Shown: piece after piece, positions 17,123 to 26,456 of the stretch
Position numbering within the stretch: the first letter of the stretch is position 1
How the letters are laid out: each line of letters starts with the position of its first letter
Source: a bacterium
Lineage (GTDB): Bacteria > Chloroflexota > Anaerolineae > Caldilineales > Caldilineaceae
Length of the DNA stretch: 64,000 nt
Assembly: GCA_016124945.1 (NCBI GenBank)
Contig: WGMT01000047.1
Span: 160,636-224,635 of the forward strand
Direction of reading: 5' to 3'
The notes under the pieces: generated by a model
Seen by the model: only the letters and a program-made list of their open reading frames with translations
What the model was told of the DNA's origin: nothing
Databases searched by the model: none
Made by a program: the position numbers and the translations under genes

Positions 17123-19402
17123 TCACCCCTTATGCTCGTGCCGTGTGACAAGCAGTGTGTGTAGCGTCAGGATAATGTACTCGCGGTGGTGTTCGCCGAA
17201 CTCATCCAGACGGGCGGCGCACTCCTGTAGAATCTGGCGCGAGGCGAGTTCGTAGCTGTCCAGCGGCAGCGCCGTGAGAAGCCGGCTGAGGCAGTGTGCG
17301 CCTTCGTCCAGTGCGGCACGGGCGAAGAGATCGGCGCATTCGTTGCACCGGGCAATCAGTGGGCCGCCTTTGCCGTCGTCGCGGGTGAGCTTGCGTTTGA
17401 GGTTGTTGATCTCCTGGGCGATGGCGGTGCCGGCGTCGGCGCGCACGCTGCGCAGCAGTTGAATGAAGTGATGCTCGTCGCCCACGATGCGCGCCAGGGT
17501 GAGGGCAAGCTCCATGCGCGCCCCTTCGTTGTTCGTCTTCGCCAGCAGATCCAACAGGATGGGCGTGGCTTCCCCCGCTTGTAGATTCCCCAGCGCCGAG
17601 GCGTAGGCCATCTGCAAGCCTTTGTCGGGTTCGGTGATGAGGCGTTCCAGCAGCACGGGGACAATCTCGCGGTTCCCCAACGCGCCCAACGCCCGCGCAC
17701 TGTGCGCCTGAATCGAGCGGTATTCGGAGTGAAGTGCTTCGCGCAGCGGCTCGTAGGCTTCGCTGTCGCCCATGCGGCCCAACGCCCAGGCAGCCACCAC
17801 ACTTAGTGCCAGTTCGCTGCCGTGCAGGATCTCGATGAGCGCGTCCCGTAGACGTGGCTCCGATGGCATGCGCGAGATGGAGACGATGGCCTCGAAGCGT
17901 ACGTTGAAGCGTGGATCCTTGAGCACTTCCAGCAGTTCGTCCACAGCCAGGGGGCTGCGCGCCTCGCCCATGCGCTCGGTGACACGTACCGTGTCCTCTT
18001 CGCTGCGCGCCAGGTTGTAGCGGATCATAGACGTCATCGCCAGGAAGGGGTTGCCGCGGAAGAAGATGCCGGCAAACTCGCCGATGCCCAGCGTCTCTTC
18101 GGCACGGATCGAGTTCATGATCACAATGCTGAGCAGCGGCAGCACAATGCCCAGCGCAAAGAGCGGAAAGTAGGCGTTGATCTCGAAGATCCAGAACTGT
18201 CCACTCAGGCCGAGGGCCAGAGTGAAGGCGAGGATCTGCCCGCCCACGATCTGGCTGATGCCGCCGGCAATGCCTGTCCACGCGTTGTAGAGTGCCATGT
18301 AGTCAGAACGTTTTTCGGTGGGCACCACGCTGACGTAGAGCAGGCGCGCCGATCCAATGCCCCAGCCCATGTCCGCGATCCCCTGGAAGAGCGCGATCCC
18401 TGCCGCAAAGTAGAGGCTTACCTCACTGTTCTGCGGCATCCCCAGCCAGAGCAGGGGCAACGAGAGCCGCAGCAGCAGCCCCCACAGCATAATCGGCTTG
18501 CTGCCGTAGCGATCCGCCACCCATCCCCACATGTAGCTCGAAAGTAGCCCACCCGCCAGCGTCCCAATCTGCAAGAGGACAATGCTGCTCTGCGCCAGCC
18601 CCACCTCTTCTTGCATAAAGAGTGGCACAAACGAAGCCAGCGGCACCGTGGCCAGGGTGAGGATGGCCACACCGAACAAGTAGCGTAGAAAGCTGGGATC
18701 GCGCAGCGCCACTGTCAGATCACGATGTTGTTTTTCGCTGACGCGGGCAGGTTCCGGCGCGCCGCCAGGGATGTAGGCCGACAGCCAGACTGAGATGAAG
18801 CCGCTGATCACGCCAAAACCGATCAACAGGATGAAGCCGTTTAACCCCGGCATCTGGCTAAGGACGTAGCTGCCGCCGAAGATAGCCACAAAGCCTGCCA
18901 GCGAGGTGAAGACGTTGCTGGTGGCCGTGTACTTACCTCGCACCGAATTGGGCACGAATTCCTGCACCCAGGGCAGGTTGGCCGTCATACCCACCGAGCG
19001 CAGTAGGGCGAAGGCCGCCACCGTACACGAAATGAAGATCAGCGTTGGGTCCTCGCCGAAGCGGCCGATGACCCACGGGATCGCCAGCATGAACGACGCC
19101 GCAATGCTGCGCAACGTCCAGAAGGTGAGGTAGGTGCGTTTGTAGCCGACACGGGCCACCCAGGGCGCCACGACCAGTGAGATCAGCCCCGAAAAGGGCA
19201 ACAGCGATAGGACAAAACCCACCTGTCCTTTGCTCAGGCCCAGCTCATTCAAAAAGAGCACAAAGACCGAGCCAAAGAAGGTGAATTGGACAAAAAAGGT
19301 GTTGGCTGCGTTGGCGGCAATCGACCAGGGCAACTTCTGAATTTTTTCGACGTTGGTCGGCCCTTGTGGGGGTGTAACTGCAACTGTCTGCGCGGAAGCC
19401 AT
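17123..19402 (-). CDS. MFS transporter fused to C-terminal HEAT repeats
   Basis: The 759-residue protein begins with a twelve-helix major facilitator domain (about residues 20-440). It starts in the first helix with NTFFVQFTFFGSVFVLFL, and a loop RVGYKRTYLTFW sits in the family's conserved cytoplasmic position. From about residue 485 to 690 the chain changes to HEAT or PBS-lyase-type helical repeats: AVDELLEVLKDPRFNVRFEA, ALSVVAAWALGRMGDSEAYE, AHSARALGALGNREIVPVLL. A Cys-containing C-terminus follows. Bacterial MFS carriers are usually about 400-450 residues, so the cytoplasmic HEAT tail is an addition, perhaps a docking or regulatory platform. GAGGA precedes the ATG. The substrate is unknown. 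Confidence 0.88.
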   Translation of the reverse strand: MASAQTVAVTPPQGPTNVEKIQKLPWSIAANAANTFFVQFTFFGSVFVLFLNELGLSKGQVGFVLSLLPFSGLISLVVAPWVARVGYKRTYLTFWTLRSIAASFMLAIPWVIGRFGEDPTLIFISCTVAAFALLRSVGMTANLPWVQEFVPNSVRGKYTATSNVFTSLAGFVAIFGGSYVLSQMPGLNGFILLIGFGVISGFISVWLSAYIPGGAPEPARVSEKQHRDLTVALRDPSFLRYLFGVAILTLATVPLASFVPLFMQEEVGLAQSSIVLLQIGTLAGGLLSSYMWGWVADRYGSKPIMLWGLLLRLSLPLLWLGMPQNSEVSLYFAAGIALFQGIADMGWGIGSARLLYVSVVPTEKRSDYMALYNAWTGIAGGISQIVGGQILAFTLALGLSGQFWIFEINAYFPLFALGIVLPLLSIVIMNSIRAEETLGIGEFAGIFFRGNPFLAMTSMIRYNLARSEEDTVRVTERMGEARSPLAVDELLEVLKDPRFNVRFEAIVSISRMPSEPRLRDALIEILHGSELALSVVAAWALGRMGDSEAYEPLREALHSEYRSIQAHSARALGALGNREIVPVLLERLITEPDKGLQMAYASALGNLQAGEATPILLDLLAKTNNEGARMELALTLARIVGDEHHFIQLLRSVRADAGTAIAQEINNLKRKLTRDDGKGGPLIARCNECADLFARAALDEGAHCLSRLLTALPLDSYELASRQILQECAARLDEFGEHHREYIILTLHTLLVTRHEHKG

Positions 19403-19733
19403 AGATTAATCCTCATGCGGATGTTGTGGAGTGGGGGGATTCAAACGTTTTGCTATAGTGCCATCGAACAGGCACGGGTGCAACCAATGGGAATGAATGA
19501 TGAATGATGATCAGGGAGATGGCGCGCCGTTGGATTGGGGAACGGGATCGGCTGTGGTAGACTCGAACGTAGAATCACCTCGCTTGATCCCACAAAACCC
19601 AGTGATTCACAGTTGTAACGCGGAGTAGGCATCCTCAGATGCTGGGTAGACCTGAATATGCCGCATCTGAGGATGCTCTCTCCGCAGTTTCGCAAAAAAT
19701 CGTGAACTACAAAAACTAGAAATGGAGTAGGAG
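19403..19733. other. Divergent intergenic region with a hairpin
   Basis: This 331-bp space between divergent genes contains no ORF I believe. Its one clear structure is a hairpin with GCATCCTCAGATGC (19629-19642) and GCATCTGAGGATGC (19663-19676), plus outer GCGGAG/CTCCGC arms (19620-19625, 19680-19685). The promoters for both flanking genes must lie here; I could not pick confident boxes. Confidence 0.6.
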
Positions 19734-20717
19734 ATGCAACCCGTTCGCTGGGGAATCCTGGGAACCGGCAATATTGCCAACCAGTTCGCCAAGGGCCTCG
19801 CCGCTCTCGAAGACGCCGAACTGGTGGCGATTGGTTCACGTCGCGCAGAGAGCGCCCACCGTTTTGCCGATACCTACAACGTCCCCAATCGTCATAATTC
19901 TTACGAAGCCCTGGCCGCCGACCCCAATGTGGAGATCGTCTACGTGGCGACGCCCCACGTCTACCACGCCGAGAACAGCCTGCTCTGCCTCGAAGCGGGC
20001 AAGGGTGTCCTTTGTGAGAAGCCTTTTACCCTCAACACCGCACAGGCGCGCAAAGTTATTGACTTTGCACGGCAACGACAGCTTTTCCTCATGGAAGCGG
20101 TGTGGGCGCGTTTTTTGCCCCACCTGGATGAGGCCATGCGCCTGGTGGCCGACGGCGCCATCGGCGATGTGACCATGCTTCAGGCCAACTTCGGCTTTCG
20201 TACCAGCGTCGACCCGGCCAGCCGTCTTTTCGACCCGGCGCTGGGCGGCGGTGCACTGCTTGATGTGGGCATCTATCCCGTTTACCTGGCGCACTTGCTC
20301 CTTGGCAAGCCGCAGGAGGTGCGATCGCTGGCCCATCTGGGGACCACCGGCGTGGACGAGCAGGCGGCCTTCCTCTTCGGCTACGAAGGCGGCGCCGTCG
20401 CTGTCCTCAGTACGGCGATTCGGGCCGATCTGCCCCACACCGCCGTCATCGCGGGGACGGCGGGCCGCATCGTCCTCAATGAACGTTGGTGGGCGCCGTC
20501 GAGTTTCACCTTGCAGCGCGACGGTCATGCTGAAGAGACGATCACGCCTGAGATCGTGGGCAACGGCTACAACTACGAAGCCGCCGAAGCTGGTCGTTGC
20601 CTGCGCGCCGGACTGCTCGAAAGCGAAAAACTCCCCCATCAACTCACCCTCGACGTCATGCTGTCTATGGACGCACTGCGGGCGGAGTGGGGGTTGAAAT
20701 ATCCGGGTGAGGAATGA
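19734..20717 (+). CDS. Gfo/Idh/MocA-family oxidoreductase (dihydrodiol dehydrogenase-like)
   Basis: The 327-residue protein has the N-terminal dinucleotide-binding motif WGILGTGNIANQFA, the EKP motif in GVLCEKPFTLNTAQ, and the segment LMEAVWARFLPHLDEAMRLV that is typical of the trans-1,2-dihydrodiol dehydrogenase / glucose-fructose oxidoreductase branch. GGGALLDVGIYPVYLAHLLL follows in the C-terminal domain. A GGAG site sets the ATG. The next gene downstream is an aldo/keto reductase on the same strand, with a decayed palindrome between. Together they suggest NAD(P)H-linked sugar interconversion. The substrate cannot be read. Confidence 0.88.
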   Translation: MQPVRWGILGTGNIANQFAKGLAALEDAELVAIGSRRAESAHRFADTYNVPNRHNSYEALAADPNVEIVYVATPHVYHAENSLLCLEAGKGVLCEKPFTLNTAQARKVIDFARQRQLFLMEAVWARFLPHLDEAMRLVADGAIGDVTMLQANFGFRTSVDPASRLFDPALGGGALLDVGIYPVYLAHLLLGKPQEVRSLAHLGTTGVDEQAAFLFGYEGGAVAVLSTAIRADLPHTAVIAGTAGRIVLNERWWAPSSFTLQRDGHAEETITPEIVGNGYNYEAAEAGRCLRAGLLESEKLPHQLTLDVMLSMDALRAEWGLKYPGEE

Positions 20718-20727
20718 GAAGTGAAAG

Positions 20728-20850
20728 AACGATGAATAAAGAATGGGTCGACGATTTTGGCGGTACATTCGAGACCCAATTTCGTTGACCCAAACTGTTT
20801 TAGTTTTCACGATTGCACCTCTACCCAATCATCAATCTTCATTCATTTCT
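20728..20850. repeat. Degenerate palindrome related to the 2688-2783 element
   Basis: It contains GATGAATAAAGAATGGGTCGACGA on the left, and TCGTTGACCCA (20782-20792) and ATCAATCTTCATTCATT on the right. The arms TGGGTCGACGA and TCGTTGACCCA pair with one mismatch. Words and order match the perfect 35-bp palindrome at 2688, so it looks like an eroded copy. Confidence 0.6.
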
Positions 20851-20860
20851 GGAGCCATTT

Positions 20861-21823
20861 ATGGAATACGGTCACGTTACCGGGGTTGCCAAGCCGATTT
20901 CTCGCCTCGTGCAGGGGACGGTGATGCTGTTCGAGGACAAGATCGACGAAAATTTCGAGTTGCTTGATGCCATCTTCGATGCGGGGTGTACCACGTTTGA
21001 CACGGCGCACGGCTACGGCGGTGGCCAATGTGAGCGGGTGTTGGGGCGCTGGCTTAAGGAGCGCAAGAACCGCGAGGATGTGGTGATCCTCACCAAAGGG
21101 GCGCACCACAACCGTGATCGCCAGCGCGTAACACCCTACGACATCACCGCCGACCTGCACGATTCGCTGGCCCGCTTGCAGGTGGATTTTGTGGATCTCT
21201 ACCTGCTCCACCGCGACAACCCTGCTGTGCCGGTCGGCCCCATCGTAGAGGTGCTCAACGAGCACCACAAAACGGGCAAGATCGGCGCGTTCGGCGGATC
21301 GAACTGGTCGCCGGCGCGTGTTGCCGAGGCCAACGCCTACGCCGCCGCGCATGGACTCAAACCCTTCGTGGCCAGCAGCCCCAACTTCAGCATGGCCGTG
21401 CAGAAAGAAGAACCGTGGGCCAACTGCCTGAGCATCAGTGGCCCCGACGCCGCAGACGACCGCGCCTGGTATGCAGAGCAGAAGATGCCGTTGTTTGTCT
21501 GGTCGAGCCTGGCCGGCGGCTTCCTCACCGGCCGTTTCCGTCGCCATAACCTGGCCGATTTCAGCGGCTACAACGATGAACTCGTGGTGCGCTGCTACTG
21601 CACCGAAGAGAACTTCCAACGTGTGGATCGTGCTGAAACATTGGGCAAAGAGAAGGGGCTCACGCTACCACAGGTGGCGCTGGCCTATGTCCTGAGTTAC
21701 CCGGATCTTGATGTCTTTGCGTTGGTGGGGACTCGTACAGGTGACGAGTTCCGCGAAAACGTCCACGCGGCACAGGTGAAACTGACTGCGGACGAAATCG
21801 CGTTCATTGACGGCGCAGCGTAA
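20861..21823 (+). CDS. Aldo/keto reductase
   Basis: The 320-residue TIM-barrel oxidoreductase has the complete aldo/keto reductase tetrad visible: Asp47 and Tyr52 in FDTAHGYGGG, Lys79 in VVILTKGAHH and His117 in LYLLHRDNP. The NADPH-binding end has LAYVLSYPDLDVFALVGTRT. GGSNWSPARVAEAN corresponds to the usual G(V/L)SN strand. ATG at 20861 is preferred over an earlier TTG because GGAG lies 6 bp upstream and the earlier sequence belongs to the repeat. It follows an oxidoreductase gene and may share its pathway. Confidence 0.9.
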   Translation: MEYGHVTGVAKPISRLVQGTVMLFEDKIDENFELLDAIFDAGCTTFDTAHGYGGGQCERVLGRWLKERKNREDVVILTKGAHHNRDRQRVTPYDITADLHDSLARLQVDFVDLYLLHRDNPAVPVGPIVEVLNEHHKTGKIGAFGGSNWSPARVAEANAYAAAHGLKPFVASSPNFSMAVQKEEPWANCLSISGPDAADDRAWYAEQKMPLFVWSSLAGGFLTGRFRRHNLADFSGYNDELVVRCYCTEENFQRVDRAETLGKEKGLTLPQVALAYVLSYPDLDVFALVGTRTGDEFRENVHAAQVKLTADEIAFIDGAA

Positions 21824-21827
21824 AAAA

Positions 21828-21869
21828 GCGTAGTGCGTAGTGCGTGAACAAACGCACTACGCACTACGT
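21828..21869. repeat. TAGTGCG-word hairpin after the aldo/keto reductase gene
   Basis: The arms 21829-21845 and 21852-21868 are perfect over 17 bp around GAACAA. The left arm is two and a half copies of the 7-mer TAGTGCG. It starts 5 bp after the stop codon and also faces the convergent histidine kinase gene, so it can terminate both. Confidence 0.85.
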
Positions 21870-21908
21870 CTGCAACAGCATACCCGTATACCGTACCTAC
21901 ACTGCGGG

Positions 21909-24900
21909 TTAAAAAAGAATTTCTCTCTGCAACAACTCTTCGAATGCCGCAAAGAACGATTCTGATTGCCCCGATCTATCCAAATAAGCAGTCGCCCCCA
22001 CCTGCTGACATTGTTGTCGTTCCTCTGATGTAGGCCGGCCCGTCAAAGCAACAATCGGTGAGAAACGACAGCGGCTTTCGGCGCGGATCTGCTGGATGAT
22101 CTCCACGCCGGCGCTGTTGGACATTTGCAGATCGATCAAGATTAGGTGATGGTACTGCTCCTGCACATTGTGGATCGTGTCTGTGTGATTGTGCACGCAT
22201 TGGACGTGGTAAGCCTTGTCTGCAAAGTAGGCGGCGATGACCTGGGCGCGTGCTTCGTTTTCGTCTGCAATCAATACCGACAAAACAACTGCCGTCGATT
22301 GCAGAGCGAGGGCATCCACTTCTGTGGTGGCAGGGGTGTCTGCCGAAGTGGATACTGATGCCGCTTCATCGTTTGCATCTGCCGAGGCGCTTATGCGGTT
22401 GACCTTAACCGGCAGTGTGATGGTGAATTCGCTGCCACGCCCCAATTCGCTTTCAAGTTTGACGGTGCCACCGTGTAGCTGGGCCATTTTGTCCACCAGT
22501 GCCAGGCCGAGGCCGGTGCCGTTGTACTGGCGAGTAAGTTTGCTATCGACCTGAACAAAGGGTTTAAAGAGCCGTTTTTGTTGTTCCGGTGAAATGCCGA
22601 TCCCCGTATCCCATACCGTAAAATGGACGACCCCCTGCCGGTCATCACTTGTTACACGTAGGCCGATCTCTTTGTCTTCGGGGGTGAACTTGATGGCGTT
22701 GCCCAGCAAGTTGATGAGCATCTGTTTGAGCCTGCGCCCATCTGCTTCGATGACGTCGACGCTGCTGTCAATTTGTAGATCGACATGAATCCGTTTTTGG
22801 GTTGCTGGTTGACGAGTAAGCCGCAAACTTGCTTCGCAGATCATCCTGATGCCGACTTTCTCGATCTCTAGTTCTAACTTGCCGGACTCAATCTTGGCCA
22901 TGTCCAGCACTTCGTTGATCAGCACCAGCAGGTGATGGCCGCTCTCTTCGATATTGTGTAACTTCCGGCGCTGGGTGTCGTTGAGTGGGCCATAAATCTC
23001 CTCTGACATTGCCTCGGTAATGCCAAGGATGGCATTGAGTGGGGTGCGTAGCTCGTGGCTCACGCTGGCCAGGAACTCGTCTTTGTGCCGGGCTGTCTCG
23101 GCAAGGTCGGCATTGGCCTGTGTAAGTTCCGCCGTCCTTTCGGCGACGCGTTGTGCAAGCAGTGCTCGTTCTTCTTCGAGGGATTGCTGAGCAGCCCGCC
23201 GATCGGTGATATCGTGAAATGTCACAACAAATTGACCTGGCCTGGGTCGAAATGCTGTAAAGTCAACATACTTGCCCAGGATGAGGATAAACTCCTCCCC
23301 GCTCACTGGTTTGCCGGTTTCAACAACCCTGGCAAATGTCGCAATGGTAGCGGGATCTGTGGAAGGGAAGATCGTGTACACCGTTTGGCCCACCACATCT
23401 TCACGTTTGATCCCTGTAATGGTTTCGAATGCCGGATTGGTCTCAATAAACTTGTAGTCGACGGCCTGCCCTGTGGCGTCGTAGATCATTTCGAATAATA
23501 TAAACCCTTCACGCATTGAGTTAAAGAGATCGCGATAGCTCGCTTCGCTCGCTTTCAGTAGCTCATCTCTTCTGTGTTCTTCAGTAATATCGCGCACAAC
23601 ACTTACTTCACCTGTTAGCATGGACATTGAATAAAGAAGCGGTGTCAGCGTAACGTCCGTGTAGCGTTGGCTGCCATCGCGATGCCGGGTCGTAAGTTTG
23701 GTGCGATACGGGGTGCTATGGGGTAAGCTGGCGGCGCGATTGTGAATAAATTCTTGGTAGCTTTCCTGATCTCGGTGCAAAATAGAAATAGGCTGCCCAA
23801 TCAGATCCTCGGCCTCATACCCAAAGATTCGCTCCACTGCTGCGTTACACATTCGAACAATCCGTTCCGGCCCTTCTATGACAAAGACGGCATGATCGAT
23901 GCTGGCAAGCGTTGCCGTGAGCAGTTCGTTGCTCATTTTTAGGCGAGCGGCTTCTTCTTGTTGGCGGGTAATTGAGTGTAGCGCAACGATGCCGTAGGCA
24001 ATGTCACCGGCTAGATCGAAAAGTAGATTCACTTCCTCTGCTGTAAAGATGTCCTCTTGCAGGGGGAAATTTTGCAGGGAGAAATCTTGCACAGAAGAGT
24101 TGGGCACAGAAAAGACGAGCAAGATGCCCGCTACTGTCCCGTCTTTGGTGAGTGGGAACAAACCACAATACGCATTGGCGGGTGAAGCCGCTAGTTTGGA
24201 TTCAACTGCGTTTATCTCTGTCCAAGGGAAAATAACAGGTTGCCCAGTCTGTCGTGCACACTCTGCGTAGCCATGTATTGCCGAGTCTGGCGAAAAGAGA
24301 CGCTCTGCACCTTCGAGTCCACCCACAAGTTGAAGATCGCCTGTATAAGCAGCGGGTTTCATCGTTTGCGGTGCTGCGTCACTGCGCATGGCAAAGATGC
24401 TGAGTTGGTAGTTGCCTACCTCAATCAGGCTAGCACTCGCCGACTGTAAAATGCTCTCCGTAGATGTTGAGCGGGTTATCGCCTGGTTGCAGGCGCTAAT
24501 GAGTTGAAAGGCACGGTTCGCCTGGTGCAAGGCCACTGTTCCTTCACTCAACATACGATTGCTTTCGGTCAGTTGTTCTTCACTTTCACGTGTCTCTTGT
24601 AAGGCGGAGTTCAAAAGATAGTAAGCCAGGCTTACCACCGCTGTTATCACCACTGCAAAAATGAGATGGGCCGACCAGATCAATATCGGGTCCAATGGGC
24701 CTGCCTCCAGCCAACCGATCTTCTCCATATAGACGACAATGGCACCAAACCCGGCACTGGTCACAGTTACAACGACACCGCCACGGTTGCCCAACAGCGT
24801 TACGCCAATCACAATAATAAGGAGGTAGGCGCTGTACCCGGCCGAATGGACACCGCGCAGTGCCACAGGAAAACTTGCCACTAGCCAGAGCGTCATGACC

Positions 24901-25181
24901 AGTAGCCTGCTGGCAGTATGGATACCCCAGTGTCGCTCAATAAACCATACTAGAGGAATTGCACCAAAAACGGCCGCGCTGACACCCAGTCGGATGAAAA
25001 TATCACTCCGCGGAATGAAGGGTATGGCAACAATGTTGGCAACGCCGGCTAGCCCCAAAAAGAACAGAACTGCTCTAACCAGCAGTGGACGCAGGATTTC
25101 GAGGTTGGTTGTGGTATGCGAAAGCCAGAGCGCTCGGCCTATTTCGGCAACCGACTGCTGTGATGTCTGTTTTGCTGTCAT
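21909..25181 (-). CDS. Membrane hybrid histidine kinase with GAF, PAS and degenerate receiver
   Basis: This protein of about 1090 residues has, in order: about six membrane helices (residues 25-200), a GAF-like segment (about 240-420), two PAS domains (a sensing loop with GPERIVRMCNAAVERIFGYE, and FETITGIKREDVVGQTVY), and a HisKA dimerisation helix with the phosphorylated His in FLASVSHELRTPLNAILG (near 710). The HATPase domain follows (VWDTGIGISPEQQKRLF, near 865), then a C-terminal receiver. In the receiver the phospho-acceptor Asp is present (LILIDLQMSN), but the conserved Lys near its end is replaced (AYLDRSG), so its chemistry may be altered. ATG 25181 was chosen over 25211 for a weak AGAAG site. 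A degenerate 15-bp tandem repeat (24057-24086) lies in the GAF region. The signal is unknown. Confidence 0.88.
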   Translation of the reverse strand: MTAKQTSQQSVAEIGRALWLSHTTTNLEILRPLLVRAVLFFLGLAGVANIVAIPFIPRSDIFIRLGVSAAVFGAIPLVWFIERHWGIHTASRLLVMTLWLVASFPVALRGVHSAGYSAYLLIIVIGVTLLGNRGGVVVTVTSAGFGAIVVYMEKIGWLEAGPLDPILIWSAHLIFAVVITAVVSLAYYLLNSALQETRESEEQLTESNRMLSEGTVALHQANRAFQLISACNQAITRSTSTESILQSASASLIEVGNYQLSIFAMRSDAAPQTMKPAAYTGDLQLVGGLEGAERLFSPDSAIHGYAECARQTGQPVIFPWTEINAVESKLAASPANAYCGLFPLTKDGTVAGILLVFSVPNSSVQDFSLQNFPLQEDIFTAEEVNLLFDLAGDIAYGIVALHSITRQQEEAARLKMSNELLTATLASIDHAVFVIEGPERIVRMCNAAVERIFGYEAEDLIGQPISILHRDQESYQEFIHNRAASLPHSTPYRTKLTTRHRDGSQRYTDVTLTPLLYSMSMLTGEVSVVRDITEEHRRDELLKASEASYRDLFNSMREGFILFEMIYDATGQAVDYKFIETNPAFETITGIKREDVVGQTVYTIFPSTDPATIATFARVVETGKPVSGEEFILILGKYVDFTAFRPRPGQFVVTFHDITDRRAAQQSLEEERALLAQRVAERTAELTQANADLAETARHKDEFLASVSHELRTPLNAILGITEAMSEEIYGPLNDTQRRKLHNIEESGHHLLVLINEVLDMAKIESGKLELEIEKVGIRMICEASLRLTRQPATQKRIHVDLQIDSSVDVIEADGRRLKQMLINLLGNAIKFTPEDKEIGLRVTSDDRQGVVHFTVWDTGIGISPEQQKRLFKPFVQVDSKLTRQYNGTGLGLALVDKMAQLHGGTVKLESELGRGSEFTITLPVKVNRISASADANDEAASVSTSADTPATTEVDALALQSTAVVLSVLIADENEARAQVIAAYFADKAYHVQCVHNHTDTIHNVQEQYHHLILIDLQMSNSAGVEIIQQIRAESRCRFSPIVALTGRPTSEERQQCQQVGATAYLDRSGQSESFFAAFEELLQREILF

Positions 25182-25423
25182 GTATATCTTCTTATCAATT
25201 GTGCTAACCATTGACGGCAGGCCAACAGTTTGGCGTCAGCCCAGTCTTTTGAAATACCCACTCTTCACGCATAGAATTGGGTAAGGTAGATTATCGCCTA
25301 AATATCGAATCTATTACATGAGAATTCAATAGTGCTAATAATCCTTCCAGAATTTTACTTATCTTCTTTGTTGCAAACCAACAGATGTTTATAAACGCTA
25401 GCGATCTTATCTTTGGCAAACTC

Positions 25424-26335
25424 ATGTTACTACATCTCGTTTACCATGCTGACTATGTCACTCCCCTGCCGCCAGGACATCGCTTCCCCATGCCCAAGTT
25501 CGGCAAAGTCTACGAGACGTTGATCCGCAACGGGATCGCCTCGGTGGACCAATTCTACGTACCCGAAATCGCCACACGTGAGATGCTGACCCTCGTCCAC
25601 GCGTCCAGCTTTGTTGACGCCTACCTCACCGGCGATATTGATCCCAAGATCATGCGCCGGATCGGCTTCCCGTGGAGCCCGCAACTGGTACAGCGCACCT
25701 GCACCGCGGTGGGTGGCACAGTGCTGACGGCCCAACTGGCCCTGCAACATGGCATTGCCTGTAACACGGCGGGCGGCACGCATCACGCCTACGCCGACTT
25801 TGGCTCCGGCTTCTGCATCTTTAACGACATGGCTGTGGCCACGCGCATCATGCAGGAAAGCGGCGCGGTGGAACGTGTCCTCATCGTTGATCTCGATGTG
25901 CACCAGGGCGACGGCACGGCCGCTATCTTTGCCGACGATCCCACCGTTTTCACCTTCTCGGTGCACTGCGCCAGCAATTTCCCATTCCGCAAACAGAAGA
26001 GTACACTGGATATCGCCCTGCCCGACCGTTTGGAAGATGACGCTTACCTGATGTCCTGGACGCATCTACTCCCCGCCATCCTCGACGACTTCGCGCCCGA
26101 CTTCGTCTTCTACGATGGCGGCGTCGATCCACATCATGAGGACACGCTGGGCAAACTCTGCCTCACCGACGACGGTCTCCTGCGCCGCGATCACTATGTC
26201 TTTGCTCAATGTGCGCAACGCCGCATCCCCGTCGCCGGCGTCATTGGTGGCGGCTACTCGCCCGACGTAGAGCGGTTGGCGGCGCGGCATACGATTTTGC
26301 ATCAGGCGGCGGGGGAGGTAATGCGTAACTCGTAA
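25424..26335 (+). CDS. Histone-deacetylase-superfamily amidohydrolase
   Basis: The 303-residue protein belongs to the arginase-fold HDAC superfamily, whose bacterial members deacetylate acetylpolyamines or acetyl-lysine proteins (AcuC-like). The zinc-site and catalytic motifs are intact: the paired histidines in TAGGTHHAYADFGSGFCIFN, and DLDVHQGDGT with the two metal ligands. Near the C-terminus VIGGGYSPDVERLA carries the expected Gly-Gly-Tyr. The start is uncertain (ATG 25424 or 25385); neither has a clear ribosome site. The last residues and the stop codon are encoded by the left arm of the palindrome at 26320-26412, an unusual end. Confidence 0.88.
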   Translation: MLLHLVYHADYVTPLPPGHRFPMPKFGKVYETLIRNGIASVDQFYVPEIATREMLTLVHASSFVDAYLTGDIDPKIMRRIGFPWSPQLVQRTCTAVGGTVLTAQLALQHGIACNTAGGTHHAYADFGSGFCIFNDMAVATRIMQESGAVERVLIVDLDVHQGDGTAAIFADDPTVFTFSVHCASNFPFRKQKSTLDIALPDRLEDDAYLMSWTHLLPAILDDFAPDFVFYDGGVDPHHEDTLGKLCLTDDGLLRRDHYVFAQCAQRRIPVAGVIGGGYSPDVERLAARHTILHQAAGEVMRNS

Positions 26336-26412
26336 TGCGTAATTGGTTGACAGGGTTGGTCGCCCATTAGAGACCCATTGGGTAGACGAATTATGCATTA
26401 CGAGTTACGCAT
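26320..26412. repeat. TAATGCG-word palindrome overlapping the HDAC-like gene's end
   Basis: The left arm 26320-26344 and right arm 26389-26412 pair at about 22 of 24 positions. The arms use TAATGCG and TAACTCG words and their complements. The loop carries GGGTAGACGA, a word of the 2688 family. The stop codon at 26333-26335 lies inside the left arm. Confidence 0.8.
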
Positions 26413-26456
26413 CACGCATCCAACCAACACACCAATTCCAAGAAAGGCTCCTCTCC

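Noticed and set aside
19836..20828. 330-codon minus-strand ORF opposite the Gfo/Idh/MocA gene
   Set aside because: The plus-strand frame has intact family motifs; the minus frame has none and starts inside a degenerate repeat.
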